Positions 18,848 through 26,792 of a stretch of DNA of 64,000 nucleotides are shown here, piece after piece. The stretch is from NCBI GenBank assembly GCA_001464355.1, contig LNEU01000023.1, forward strand, positions 1-64,000. Reading direction: 5' to 3'. Within the stretch, counting starts at the first letter, position 1. Each line of letters starts with the position of its first letter. Position numbers and translations under genes: made by a program. The DNA comes from Burkholderiales bacterium Ga0077544 (GTDB taxonomy: Bacteria > Pseudomonadota > Gammaproteobacteria > Burkholderiales > Burkholderiaceae_D). The notes under the pieces were generated by a model. That model had not been told where the DNA came from, did no database searches, and was given only the letters and a program-made list of their open reading frames with translations.

Positions 18848-20158
18848 ATGGAAAATCCAGAACAATTCGTACAGTGGCTGCGTTCCGTCGCGCCGTACAT
18901 CCACGCCTTCCGCGGCAAAACCTTCGTCGTCGCCTTCCCAGGTGAATTAGTCAAGGCTGGTGCCCTGCCAGTACTAGCTCAGGATTTATCGCTACTGCAC
19001 GCGCTCGGCATCAAGGTTGTGATCGTCTACGGCTCGCGCCCGCAGGTTGAAGAACAGCTCGCGCTGCGAAATGTAGAAGCGCGTTTTCACAATGGCTTGC
19101 GCATCACTGATGCTGCCGCGCTGGAATGTGCGAAAGAAGCGGCCGGCGAATTACGCCTCGATATCGAAGCGGCTTTCAGCCAGGGCTTGCCGAACACGCC
19201 TATGGCACATGCGGCTATCCGTATTATTTCCGGCAACTTCGTCACTGCACGTCCTATAGGCATCGTTGATGGCGTCGATCTGGAATTGACAGGCGTTACC
19301 CGTAAGGTCGCTTACGAAACCATCCATCCGATCTTGAACGCAGGCGGTCTGGTATTACTGTCGCCACTCGGTTTCTCGCCTACCGGCGAAGTATTCAATC
19401 TGACGATGGAAGATGTCGCAGTATCGGCGGCGATGGCACTGCGCGCCGACAAACTGATTTTCATCACCGAAACACCGATGATCACCGACAAGGCCGGCGT
19501 CGAAATCCACGAACTGTCATCGCACCAGGTCGATGCGGTGTTGAATTACGATTGCGTTCCTGACGACTCGGCTTTTTATCTGCAACATGCGGTGCAAGCC
19601 TGTAATGGCGGCGTACCGCGCGCGCACATCGTGCCGTATTCAACCGATGGCTCGGCGCTGCTGGAGTTGTTCACACATGATGGCGTAGGCACCATGGTTT
19701 CGTTTGAAAACCTGGAAAGCCTGCGCGACGCCACGATTGAAGACGTAGGCGGCATTCTGAAATTGATCGAACCGCTGGAAGCCGATGGCACCTTGGTCAA
19801 ACGCGGTCGCGAATTGATCGAACGCGAAATCAATTACTTCTCGGTCATCGAACATGACGGCGTGATTTTTGGTTGCGCTGCGCTCTACCCTTTCCCTGCA
19901 GAAAAAATGGCTGAGATGGCGTGCCTGATCGTCAATCCTGAAGTGCAAACCCAGGGCGATGGCGAACGTCTGTTGAAGCATATGGAAAATCGCGCACGCG
20001 CTGCCGGGCTAAAAAAATTGTTCGTATTGACGACCCGTACCGCGCACTGGTTCCTCAAGCGTGGTTTCGTGCCGGCGAGCGTAGACGATTTGCCAAAAGA
20101 TCGCCAACATATGTACAACTGGCAGCGCAAATCCCTGGTTTTCACGAAAAAACTATAA
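18848..20158 (+). CDS. argA: Amino-acid N-acetyltransferase (N-acetylglutamate synthase)
   Basis: First step of arginine biosynthesis: acetyl-CoA plus glutamate gives N-acetylglutamate. 436 residues in the classical ArgA layout, with an N-terminal amino acid kinase-like domain (~20-290; YGSRPQVEEQLALR, GVTRKV) that binds arginine as feedback inhibitor, and a C-terminal GNAT acetyltransferase domain (~300-430; CLIVNPEVQTQGDGERLLKH is the acetyl-CoA loop region). The ATG at 18848 (MENPEQFVQWLR) fits the family start. No Shine-Dalgarno sequence precedes it, and a TATAAT box ends 7 bp upstream, so a leaderless mRNA is possible. Divergent from hrpA; yggX follows on the same strand. Confidence 0.95.
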   Translation: MENPEQFVQWLRSVAPYIHAFRGKTFVVAFPGELVKAGALPVLAQDLSLLHALGIKVVIVYGSRPQVEEQLALRNVEARFHNGLRITDAAALECAKEAAGELRLDIEAAFSQGLPNTPMAHAAIRIISGNFVTARPIGIVDGVDLELTGVTRKVAYETIHPILNAGGLVLLSPLGFSPTGEVFNLTMEDVAVSAAMALRADKLIFITETPMITDKAGVEIHELSSHQVDAVLNYDCVPDDSAFYLQHAVQACNGGVPRAHIVPYSTDGSALLELFTHDGVGTMVSFENLESLRDATIEDVGGILKLIEPLEADGTLVKRGRELIEREINYFSVIEHDGVIFGCAALYPFPAEKMAEMACLIVNPEVQTQGDGERLLKHMENRARAAGLKKLFVLTTRTAHWFLKRGFVPASVDDLPKDRQHMYNWQRKSLVFTKKL

Positions 20159-20281
20159 TGGCGCAGTTTCTTAATACCGATCTCAATACGCTGGCGTTCA
20201 TTCTTGAACGAAGGCATTAATTAAACCCAATCTGCACGAACCGATAATTTGTGCAGCAGGCAACGCAAAAGGAATAGCAAC

Positions 20282-20554
20282 ATGACACGCATGGTTCACT
20301 GCATTAAACTCGACAAAGAAGCCGAAGCACTCGACTTCCCGCCTTATCCGGGCGAACTCGGTAAACGCATTTACGAAAGCGTATCGAAAGAAGCATGGGC
20401 TGCCTGGCTCAAGCATCAAACTATGCTGGTCAATGAAAACCGTTTGAATCTGGCTGACGTACGCGCGCGTAAATACCTCGCGACGCAAATGGAAAAACAT
20501 TTCTTCGGTGATGGTGCCGACGCAGCACAAGGTTACGTGCCACCGACTGAATAA
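20282..20554 (+). CDS. yggX: Fe(2+)-trafficking / oxidative damage protection protein YggX
   Basis: 90-residue cytosolic protein that helps protect iron-sulfur clusters and handles iron under oxidative stress. Family hallmarks are the N-terminal [10 protein letters not shown] with the conserved Cys, [16 protein letters not shown], and [19 protein letters not shown]. The length matches the family. The ATG at 20282 follows AAAGGAATAGCAAC, a good ribosome site. A longer open frame upstream is not family sequence. It is followed by two intrinsic terminators. Confidence 0.95.
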   Translation: MTRMVHCIKLDKEAEALDFPPYPGELGKRIYESVSKEAWAAWLKHQTMLVNENRLNLADVRARKYLATQMEKHFFGDGADAAQGYVPPTE

Positions 20555-20589
20555 AGTCTTTTGCGCCGATTTTTGGCGATGATAAAAAA

Positions 20590-20620
20590 GCCTGCCGGTT
20601 GATACTGGCGGGCTTTTTTT
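20590..20620 (+). terminator. Intrinsic terminator after yggX
   Basis: Stem GCCTGCCGG / CTGGCGGGC with two G-T pairs and a 6-base loop, followed by seven T. Confidence 0.85.
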
Positions 20621-20649
20621 ATGTTCATTATGATTTGAAATGAACAATA

Positions 20650-20679
20650 AAAAACCGCCGAAATATTTGGCGGTTTTTT
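20650..20679. terminator. Bidirectional terminator between convergent genes
   Basis: Inverted repeat AAAAACCGCC / GGCGGTTTTT around GAAATATTT. It has a T-run on either strand, so it can end both the yggX transcript and the DUF2721 gene transcript. Confidence 0.85.
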
Positions 20680-20702
20680 AGCAACTGCATCCACTCCCTG
20701 AA

Positions 20703-21155
20703 TCAGGGCCGGACTATGGGCTCGATTCTTCGCTGATACAAAGAATTCGTTGCAGCCAGAATTTCTCTTAACAAAATCAGAAAGCTGCCAACAAGACACA
20801 ACATCGCAAGGACAAAAAACGTCGCGATGAACTTGGATAACTCGATACTCAGCGCATCCCCCAGAAACAGCGAAATAATGACCAGACTGACCATCAATGC
20901 GCATGCGGTACTCAAGGTAATTGCGCGATTGATCAAATGCGCGCGCGGGTAAAGCGTGACCAGCTCGGCATTCAGATCCGGATGATGAATCGGATCAGTA
21001 GTGCGCAACTTTTCTTCCAGTACCCTTGAACGATCAGTGATACGACCCAGACGATTGGTCAAGACCATCAGATTGGTGCCAACGCCTGTCAGCAAGAACA
21101 CCGGGGCCACCGACAATTGAATGATGTGGCCAATATCGCCGACTTGAATTTCCAT
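20703..21155 (-). CDS. DUF2721 family inner-membrane protein
   Basis: 150 residues. A hydrophobic N-terminal segment (IGHIIQLSVAPVFLLTGVGTNL) is followed by the conserved NRLGRITDRSRVLEEKL stretch and a C-terminal helical hairpin (two strongly hydrophobic stretches between ~80 and 130). This is the DUF2721 pattern of small bacterial membrane proteins with no assigned function. It is the only gene between rdgC and yggX and is probably transcribed on its own or from rdgC. Confidence 0.8.
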   Translation of the reverse strand: MEIQVGDIGHIIQLSVAPVFLLTGVGTNLMVLTNRLGRITDRSRVLEEKLRTTDPIHHPDLNAELVTLYPRAHLINRAITLSTACALMVSLVIISLFLGDALSIELSKFIATFFVLAMLCLVGSFLILLREILAATNSLYQRRIEPIVRP

Positions 21156-21329
21156 AGCTGTTTTTTAGAATTTTAACGGGGTAAAAACATCGATAAAGAT
21201 ACATCAGCAGGCATGCATTGCCAAACAATTCGGTATTGCATCATACCCTTGTTACAGAGCAAGTTGCATGCCCAAAGCCGGTCTCGCAAAGGATAAAAAA
21301 TATCAGCGCAAAAGTCCGAGCATTCCCGA

Positions 21330-22232
21330 TTATTTTTTCTCGATTTCTCCACCCAATGCTTGTACCAGATCCGCCAGCATGTGACTTAACTCTCCCGTCA
21401 TCAGCATCACATCCGAATCAAAGCGTTCGTCATCATTTTGCGCAGTGGTGTCTGTATTTTCTTTAATCACATCAAGCGGTGCCACGCGCTTGATGGTTAA
21501 CGATTCAGTCAGTACAAAGGAAATCTTGTCAGCCCAGGTCATTGCCAGGCGCGTGCATTGCTTGCCGGCTGCGATGTGACGTTGCACGTCGTCGGCTTCC
21601 AGCGTATGACGCACGTAGCGCACGGTCGCCTTGCTTTCGCTGGTTGACCGCAATTCGGTGTCCTGATCCACGGTGAAACCGCTAGGTGCGGCATCAGCCT
21701 GCAACCAATTCGTCATCGCTGACACTGGCGACTCTGTCACGTGCAAAGCTTCCATAGGCAGCTTCTCTACAGATTTGATCATCAGCTTCAACACTTCATC
21801 CGCTTTCGCCGGGCTGCCTGCATCGACGACCAGCCAGCCATTGACCGGATCGATCCAGACCCAGGTTTGGCGCCAGATGCTGAAAGCGCGTGGCAATAAC
21901 TCATCGGTCACGTCTTCCTTGATTTCCTTCATTTGCTTGCGACCGGGCTTGAAACCCTGTTGTTCTTCGATTTCTGCGGCCTTGATTTTGGTGACCTGAT
22001 TGATGACGGTGGTCGGCAACAATTTTTTCTCGGTCCCGAGCAAAAGCAGGATTTGCTTGTTCAGTGAATAGACGAGCGCGCCATTTTCGCGTGGCGATAC
22101 CCACCCCTGGCTTTGCATGTCGAGACTGCTGCAAGGCTGGAATGCATGCGGCGCAAGATCTGCTTCCAGCTGCTCGCTTGTGATGGCCCACGGTGCAGGA
22201 AGACGATATATCTGTAGATTCTTGAACCACAT
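21330..22232 (-). CDS. rdgC: Recombination-associated protein RdgC
   Basis: 300 residues, the length of E. coli RdgC. It forms a ring dimer that binds double-stranded DNA and restrains RecA filament activity; in Neisseria it is linked to pilin variation. The N-terminal [12 protein letters not shown] and the block [22 protein letters not shown] are characteristic. The ATG at 22232 is supported by both and by GGGG ten bases upstream. That ribosome site lies inside a 7-bp perfect hairpin (22236-22259), which may limit translation. Confidence 0.95.
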   Translation of the reverse strand: MWFKNLQIYRLPAPWAITSEQLEADLAPHAFQPCSSLDMQSQGWVSPRENGALVYSLNKQILLLLGTEKKLLPTTVINQVTKIKAAEIEEQQGFKPGRKQMKEIKEDVTDELLPRAFSIWRQTWVWIDPVNGWLVVDAGSPAKADEVLKLMIKSVEKLPMEALHVTESPVSAMTNWLQADAAPSGFTVDQDTELRSTSESKATVRYVRHTLEADDVQRHIAAGKQCTRLAMTWADKISFVLTESLTIKRVAPLDVIKENTDTTAQNDDERFDSDVMLMTGELSHMLADLVQALGGEIEKK

Positions 22233-22235
22233 GGC

Positions 22236-22259
22236 TAGCCCCGGCAAAAAAAGGGGCTA
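22236..22259 (-). promoter_or_regulatory. Hairpin covering the rdgC ribosome-binding site
   Basis: In the mRNA sense, arm TAGCCCC, a loop rich in T, and arm GGGGCTA, three bases before the start codon. The only Shine-Dalgarno-like bases (GGGG) are within the second arm. On the opposite strand the repeat is followed by four T. Confidence 0.5.
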
Positions 22260-22450
22260 TTTTACACGCGGGCACCTGCATGCCGGCAGTAAAAATTTGG
22301 ATTTAATCGCGATAAAAATAGTGACAGCAAGCTGCTCGCCACGGCATGAAAGTTTAGCGATGACTGTGATAGTAAATGTGCTGATTTATCCGTTCGTTTA
22401 TTCCCTCATTTATCAGGTCAATCAGCCGCTGAAGCCTGCCCGGGTGCGGT

Positions 22451-22456
22451 TATAAT
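22451..22456 (+). promoter_or_regulatory. Possible -10 element for minCDE
   Basis: Perfect TATAAT about 105 bp before the minC start. The -35 region is poor. Confidence 0.4.
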
Positions 22457-22561
22457 ACGCGTCAACTAATTGTCGGCCGAAGCTTGAGCACGCATCAGGT
22501 TACCGCCCGGAAATTGAACCGAAAAATTGCTTTTACATCCGCATCACCAATTATTGTTTCC

Positions 22562-23383
22562 ATGTCCAAAAGCCCATCCCGCAAGCCGATAGAAATCAAG
22601 ATTTCCACAGTCGTCGCTGTCTCCGCAATTTTGAATGAATCCAATCTGGGTCTACTCGATGCTGCCATGCAAGAAATGACAGGTGGCAATGTGGATTTTT
22701 TCGAAGATGAGTTCACCGTGATCGATGTCGGCTCGCTCGATGGCGCGCATCAGACTATCGACTGGCATGCGATTACCACGCTGTTGAAGGTTTATCGCCT
22801 GAACGCTGTTGCGGTACGCAATGCAACGCCGGAAATGGAGGCCGATATTCTGGCCCATGGCCTGAGTCTGGATGGCCCGGTCAAACCGCGTGCAGCAGTC
22901 GCGACCGATGCTGCCAGCACAATGGGACAAACGGAAATCGATCTTGCACCGGCAGCAGAAATTGCCGTCGCGCTTGAAGTTGCGCCACCAGCGCAAGCAC
23001 AAGCAATCGCGCAGCAGTTACCAGCTGCTGCACAATTCGCTGCCAACACCATGATCGTCGATACGCCGGTACGCGCCGGTCAACGCATTTATGCACGCGG
23101 CGCGGATTTAATTATCACGGCAGCTGTCAATAACGGCGCGGAAGTGATCGCCGATGGCAGCATCCACATCTATGCACCCTTGCGCGGTCGCGCATTAGCC
23201 GGCGCCAGCGGCAATACCGAAGCACGCATTTTTACGCTGAGCATGGAAGCAGAACTGGTTTCTATCGCGGGTATGTACCGCACGTTTGAAGACGGCTTTC
23301 CGGCCGATCGCAAACAGCAAGCCACACAAATTCGTCTGATAGGCGACCGCATCGATATGCTGCCTATCAAGTCAGCTGCATAA
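22562..23383 (+). CDS. minC: Septum site-determining protein MinC
   Basis: Inhibitor of FtsZ polymerisation that keeps division at mid-cell. 273 residues: the N-terminal FtsZ-interacting domain (~8-110; RKPIEIKISTVVAVSAIL), an Ala/Gln/Pro-rich linker (~125-175), and the C-terminal beta-helix dimer domain that binds MinD and FtsZ (~180-270; PVRAGQRIYARGADLIITAAVNN, GSIHIYAPLRGRALAG). The ATG at 22562 gives the family start; an upstream in-frame alternative adds unrelated sequence. First gene of the minCDE operon. Confidence 0.95.
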   Translation: MSKSPSRKPIEIKISTVVAVSAILNESNLGLLDAAMQEMTGGNVDFFEDEFTVIDVGSLDGAHQTIDWHAITTLLKVYRLNAVAVRNATPEMEADILAHGLSLDGPVKPRAAVATDAASTMGQTEIDLAPAAEIAVALEVAPPAQAQAIAQQLPAAAQFAANTMIVDTPVRAGQRIYARGADLIITAAVNNGAEVIADGSIHIYAPLRGRALAGASGNTEARIFTLSMEAELVSIAGMYRTFEDGFPADRKQQATQIRLIGDRIDMLPIKSAA

Positions 23384-23417
23384 ATCAATTAAATTATTTA
23401 ACGAAAAGGGGTTTCCT

Positions 23418-24233
23418 TTGGCAAAAATCATTGTTGTGACATCAGGTAAAGGCGGCGTAGGCAAAACCACGTCAAGCGCAAGCTTTGGCTCCGGTCTGGC
23501 CCTGCGCGGGCATAAAACCGTCATCATCGATTTTGACGTCGGCCTGCGTAACCTCGATCTGATCATGGGCTGCGAACGCCGCGTTGTTTATGACTTGATC
23601 AATGTCGTGAATCAGGAAGCTACGCTTAATCAAGCGCTGATCAAAGACAAGCATTGCGACAATCTGTTCGTCCTGCCTGCATCGCAAACACGCGACAAGG
23701 ATGCCTTGTCGGAAGAAGGTGTAGAACGCGTGCTGAAGGATTTGGCAGCGATGGATTTTGAATACATCATCTGCGATTCGCCAGCAGGTATCGAACACGG
23801 CGCAGTGATGGCTCTGACCTTTGCTGATGAAGCGATCATCGTCACCAATCCTGAAGTATCGTCGGTACGCGATTCAGATCGTATCCTCGGCATCATCCAG
23901 GCCAAATCACGCCGCGCGCTGAATGGCCAGGAACCAGTGAAAGAACATTTGCTGATCACCCGCTACGTACCAAAACGCGTAGACGCTGGCGAAATGCTGT
24001 CCTACACCGACGTGCAAGAAATTTTGCGCATTCCATTGGTCGGCATCATTCCAGAATCGGAATCGGTCTTGCACGCATCGAACTCGGGCAATCCGGCGAT
24101 TCATATCGAAGGCACGGAAGTTTCGGAAGCCTATAAGGATGTGGTGTCGCGCTTTTTGGGTCAGGAAGTTCCACTGCGCTTTACCGACTACGAAAAACCT
24201 GGCTTTCTGCAGAGAATTTTTGGAGGTAAATAA
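23418..24233 (+). CDS. minD: Septum site-determining ATPase MinD
   Basis: 271-residue membrane-associated ATPase that recruits MinC and oscillates with MinE. It carries the deviant Walker [13 protein letters not shown], Walker B-like [19 protein letters not shown], and the C-terminal amphipathic membrane-targeting helix ending FLQRIFGGK. The start is a TTG with GAAAAGGGG upstream, and the protein begins [13 protein letters not shown] as expected. minE starts 3 bp after its stop, so translation is probably coupled. Confidence 0.97.
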   Translation: MAKIIVVTSGKGGVGKTTSSASFGSGLALRGHKTVIIDFDVGLRNLDLIMGCERRVVYDLINVVNQEATLNQALIKDKHCDNLFVLPASQTRDKDALSEEGVERVLKDLAAMDFEYIICDSPAGIEHGAVMALTFADEAIIVTNPEVSSVRDSDRILGIIQAKSRRALNGQEPVKEHLLITRYVPKRVDAGEMLSYTDVQEILRIPLVGIIPESESVLHASNSGNPAIHIEGTEVSEAYKDVVSRFLGQEVPLRFTDYEKPGFLQRIFGGK

Positions 24234-24235
24234 AC

Positions 24236-24505
24236 ATGGCTCTCCTGTCCTTTCTCTTCAATACGAAACCCAAAGCCACCGCATCGTCGGCCAAGGAACG
24301 CCTGCAGATCATCATTGCGCGCGAGCGTAATGGTCGGTCCGGCCCTGACTTCCTGCCTGCGCTGCATAAGGAATTGATTGCAGTGATTTCCAAGTACGTG
24401 AAGGTCAATCCGGAAGACATCAAGATTTCGCTGAACAGCCAGGGCAATCTGGAAGTACTCGATGTCAACGTCGTGCTACCGGAAGACGAACTCGTCAAAC
24501 CGTAA
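24236..24505 (+). CDS. minE: Cell division topological specificity factor MinE
   Basis: 89 residues. The N-terminal amphipathic membrane-binding and anti-MinCD segment ([31 protein letters not shown]) is followed by the dimerisation domain ([27 protein letters not shown]). It displaces MinC and stimulates MinD ATPase to drive pole-to-pole oscillation. It has an ATG start with GGAGG nine bases upstream. Last gene of minCDE, followed by a long hairpin. Confidence 0.96.
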   Translation: MALLSFLFNTKPKATASSAKERLQIIIARERNGRSGPDFLPALHKELIAVISKYVKVNPEDIKISLNSQGNLEVLDVNVVLPEDELVKP

Positions 24506-24517
24506 ATAAGCATTGAA

Positions 24518-24556
24518 AACAATGCGACTCATCGCTCAACGGTGAGCCGCATTGTT
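24518..24556 (+). terminator. Hairpin after minE, probable terminator
   Basis: Arms AACAATGCG and CGCATTGTT are perfect. The inner part pairs imperfectly (CTCAtCG / CGGTGAG). There is no long T-run after it, so termination may be inefficient or the hairpin may protect the mRNA end. Confidence 0.5.
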
Positions 24557-24617
24557 CAAGTCGCTACTCTCATGCAGCGCAATTCCGCAGGACCAAACAC
24601 CTCCGACGAGATAATTG

Positions 24618-24639
24618 ATCATTTCGCGTATCATTTCGC
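24618..24639. repeat. Tandem 10-bp repeat upstream of adhC
   Basis: ATCATTTCGC occurs twice with a 12-bp period, 28 bp before the adhC start. The position fits an operator overlapping the promoter or 5' leader. No formaldehyde-responsive regulator gene is present nearby. Confidence 0.4.
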
Positions 24640-24666
24640 ATTGCCCATCTTTTTTCAGGATCACCC

Positions 24667-25773
24667 ATGAAAACCAAAGCCGCCGTCGCATGGAAAGCAG
24701 GACAACCGTTAACCATAGAAGAAGTTGAACTGGGTGGCCCACGTGAAGGTGAGGTCTTGGTCGAGATCAAGGCCACCGGCATTTGCCATACCGATTACTA
24801 CACATTGTCGGGCGCGGATCCTGAAGGTATCTTCCCATCCATCCTCGGCCATGAAGGCGCGGGCGTGGTGGTTGAAGTCGGTCCCGGCGTAAAGAGTTTG
24901 AAGAAAGACGATCACGTCATTCCGCTCTACACACCAGAATGCCGCGAATGCAAATTCTGTCTGTCGCGCAAAACCAATCTGTGTCAAAAAATCCGCTCGA
25001 CTCAAGGTCGCGGCTTGATGCCGGATGCGACCAGCCGTTTCTCTATCGATGGCAAGCCGATTTTCCATTACATGGGAACATCGACTTTCTCGAACTACAT
25101 CGTGGTACCGGAAATCGCGCTCGCGAAAATTCGTGAAGATGCGCCATTCGACAAGGTTTGCTACATCGGTTGCGGCGTCACGACTGGCGTGGGTGCAGTG
25201 TTGTTCACGGCCAAAGTTGAGGCCGGCGCGAATGTCGTTGTGTTTGGCCTCGGCGGTATCGGCCTCAACGTGATCCAAGCTGCAAAGATGGTAGGTGCAG
25301 ACAAGATCATAGGCGTCGATCTGAATCCTGAGCGCGAAGCGATGGCACGCAAATTCGGCATGACGCATTTCATCAATCCAAGCAAAGTTGAAAACGTCGT
25401 CGACGCGATCGTGCAATTAACCGATGGCGGCGCAGATTACAGCTTTGAATGCATAGGCAATGTACACACCATGCGTCAGGCGCTGGAATGCTGTCACAAA
25501 GGCTGGGGTCAATCGATCGTGATCGGCGTCGCAGAAGCCGGCGCAGAAATCAGCACACGTCCATTCCAATTGGTGACCGGCCGGGAATGGAAAGGCTCAG
25601 CCTTCGGCGGCGCACGCGGACGTACCGATGTGCCAAAAATTGTCGACTGGTATATGGAAGGCAAGCTGAATATCGATGACTTGATCACGCATACGCTGCC
25701 TTTGGAGCGCATCAATGAAGGCTTCGACCTGATGAAGAGCGGTGAATCGATACGGTCGGTCGTTCTTTATTAA
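24667..25773 (+). CDS. adhC: S-(hydroxymethyl)glutathione dehydrogenase / class III alcohol dehydrogenase
   Basis: Zinc-dependent, NAD-dependent oxidation of S-hydroxymethylglutathione (formed from formaldehyde and glutathione) to S-formylglutathione; it also reduces S-nitrosoglutathione. 368 residues, the class III length. Visible are the catalytic zinc site ([17 protein letters not shown]), the structural zinc cysteines ([17 protein letters not shown]), the glycine-rich NAD site ([13 protein letters not shown]) and GVTTGVGA. The hydrolase for its product is 43 bp downstream, so this is a two-gene formaldehyde detoxification unit. gshA, needed for glutathione, lies about 8 kb away. Confidence 0.96.
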   Translation: MKTKAAVAWKAGQPLTIEEVELGGPREGEVLVEIKATGICHTDYYTLSGADPEGIFPSILGHEGAGVVVEVGPGVKSLKKDDHVIPLYTPECRECKFCLSRKTNLCQKIRSTQGRGLMPDATSRFSIDGKPIFHYMGTSTFSNYIVVPEIALAKIREDAPFDKVCYIGCGVTTGVGAVLFTAKVEAGANVVVFGLGGIGLNVIQAAKMVGADKIIGVDLNPEREAMARKFGMTHFINPSKVENVVDAIVQLTDGGADYSFECIGNVHTMRQALECCHKGWGQSIVIGVAEAGAEISTRPFQLVTGREWKGSAFGGARGRTDVPKIVDWYMEGKLNIDDLITHTLPLERINEGFDLMKSGESIRSVVLY

Positions 25774-25816
25774 TAGTAAGTACTAATCAAACATATTTGA
25801 AACACGCGGAGAAGAA

Positions 25817-26659
25817 GTGGAACTGATCAGCCAGCATAAATGCTTTAACGGTGTACAAAGCTTTTACAAACACGAATCGACATCGAACAATTTGCCGATG
25901 ACGTTTGCCGTCTATGAACCGCCTCAAGCAAAACAGCGCAAAGTACCCGTGCTGTTTTATCTTGCTGGCCTGACCTGCACCGAAGAGACCTTCATGATCA
26001 AGGCCGGCGCACAACGCTACGCTGCCGAACACGGCATCATGCTGGTGTCCATGGATACCAGCCCGCGTCGTACCGGCATCAAGGGTGCAGGCGATAGCTG
26101 GGACTTCGGTCATGGCGCAGGTTTTTATATCGATGCAACGCAAGAACCGTGGTCTGCGTATTTCCGCATGGAGTCCTATGTCGTGCAGGAACTGCGCAAC
26201 ATCATTATCGACAACTTTGCTGCACGCGCCGATCGTATCGGCGTGTTCGGGCATTCGATGGGCGGTCACGGCGCATTGACGCTGGCTTTGAAGTATCCGG
26301 ATATTTATCAATCGGTATCTGCCTTTGCGCCTATCACGGCGCCGACCGAAGTACCGTGGGGACAGAAAGCATTCTCGGCTTATCTGGGTCTGGATCAAAG
26401 TACATGGCTGCCACACGATGCCAGCGCGTTGATGCGCACACGCAAAACACCGTTCCCGCAAGGCATACTGATCGATCAGGGACTGGAAGATCAATTCCTC
26501 GATGAGCAGTTGAAACCGCATCAGTTTGAAGCGGCATGCTGGGCGGCAGACCAGCCTTTGACCTTGCGCCGTCACTCAGGTTACGACCACAATTATTATT
26601 TCATCTCGACCTTCATGCAGGATCACATCGCCTTCCACAGCGCGATTCTGAATAAATAA
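25817..26659 (+). CDS. fghA: S-formylglutathione hydrolase
   Basis: Serine hydrolase of the esterase D family that releases formate and glutathione from S-formylglutathione. 280 residues; the nucleophile elbow is GHSMGGHGAL, the oxyanion region LAGLTCTEETF, and the catalytic His is near the C-terminus in RRHSGYDHNYYF. The start is GTG, supported by GGAG nine bases upstream and by the family N-terminus (MELISQHKCFNGVQ). It is co-transcribed with adhC and ends at a strong bidirectional terminator. Confidence 0.95.
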   Translation: MELISQHKCFNGVQSFYKHESTSNNLPMTFAVYEPPQAKQRKVPVLFYLAGLTCTEETFMIKAGAQRYAAEHGIMLVSMDTSPRRTGIKGAGDSWDFGHGAGFYIDATQEPWSAYFRMESYVVQELRNIIIDNFAARADRIGVFGHSMGGHGALTLALKYPDIYQSVSAFAPITAPTEVPWGQKAFSAYLGLDQSTWLPHDASALMRTRKTPFPQGILIDQGLEDQFLDEQLKPHQFEAACWAADQPLTLRRHSGYDHNYYFISTFMQDHIAFHSAILNK

Positions 26660-26715
26660 GCATTTTGAATAGCGCTATGGTCGAAGGCCAAGCCTCCTCT
26701 TGAGGGCCAACACAT

Positions 26716-26753
26716 AAAAAAGCCTCGGCGAAGTAAATCGCCGAGGCTTTTTT
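26716..26753. terminator. Strong bidirectional terminator
   Basis: Arms AAAAAGCCTCGGCG and CGCCGAGGCTTTTT around an 8-9 base loop. It separates the convergent fghA and chemoreceptor genes. Confidence 0.9.
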
Positions 26754-26792
26754 AATTCCATTCACAATCCGGTCAGACTGGATTGTTCTCTA

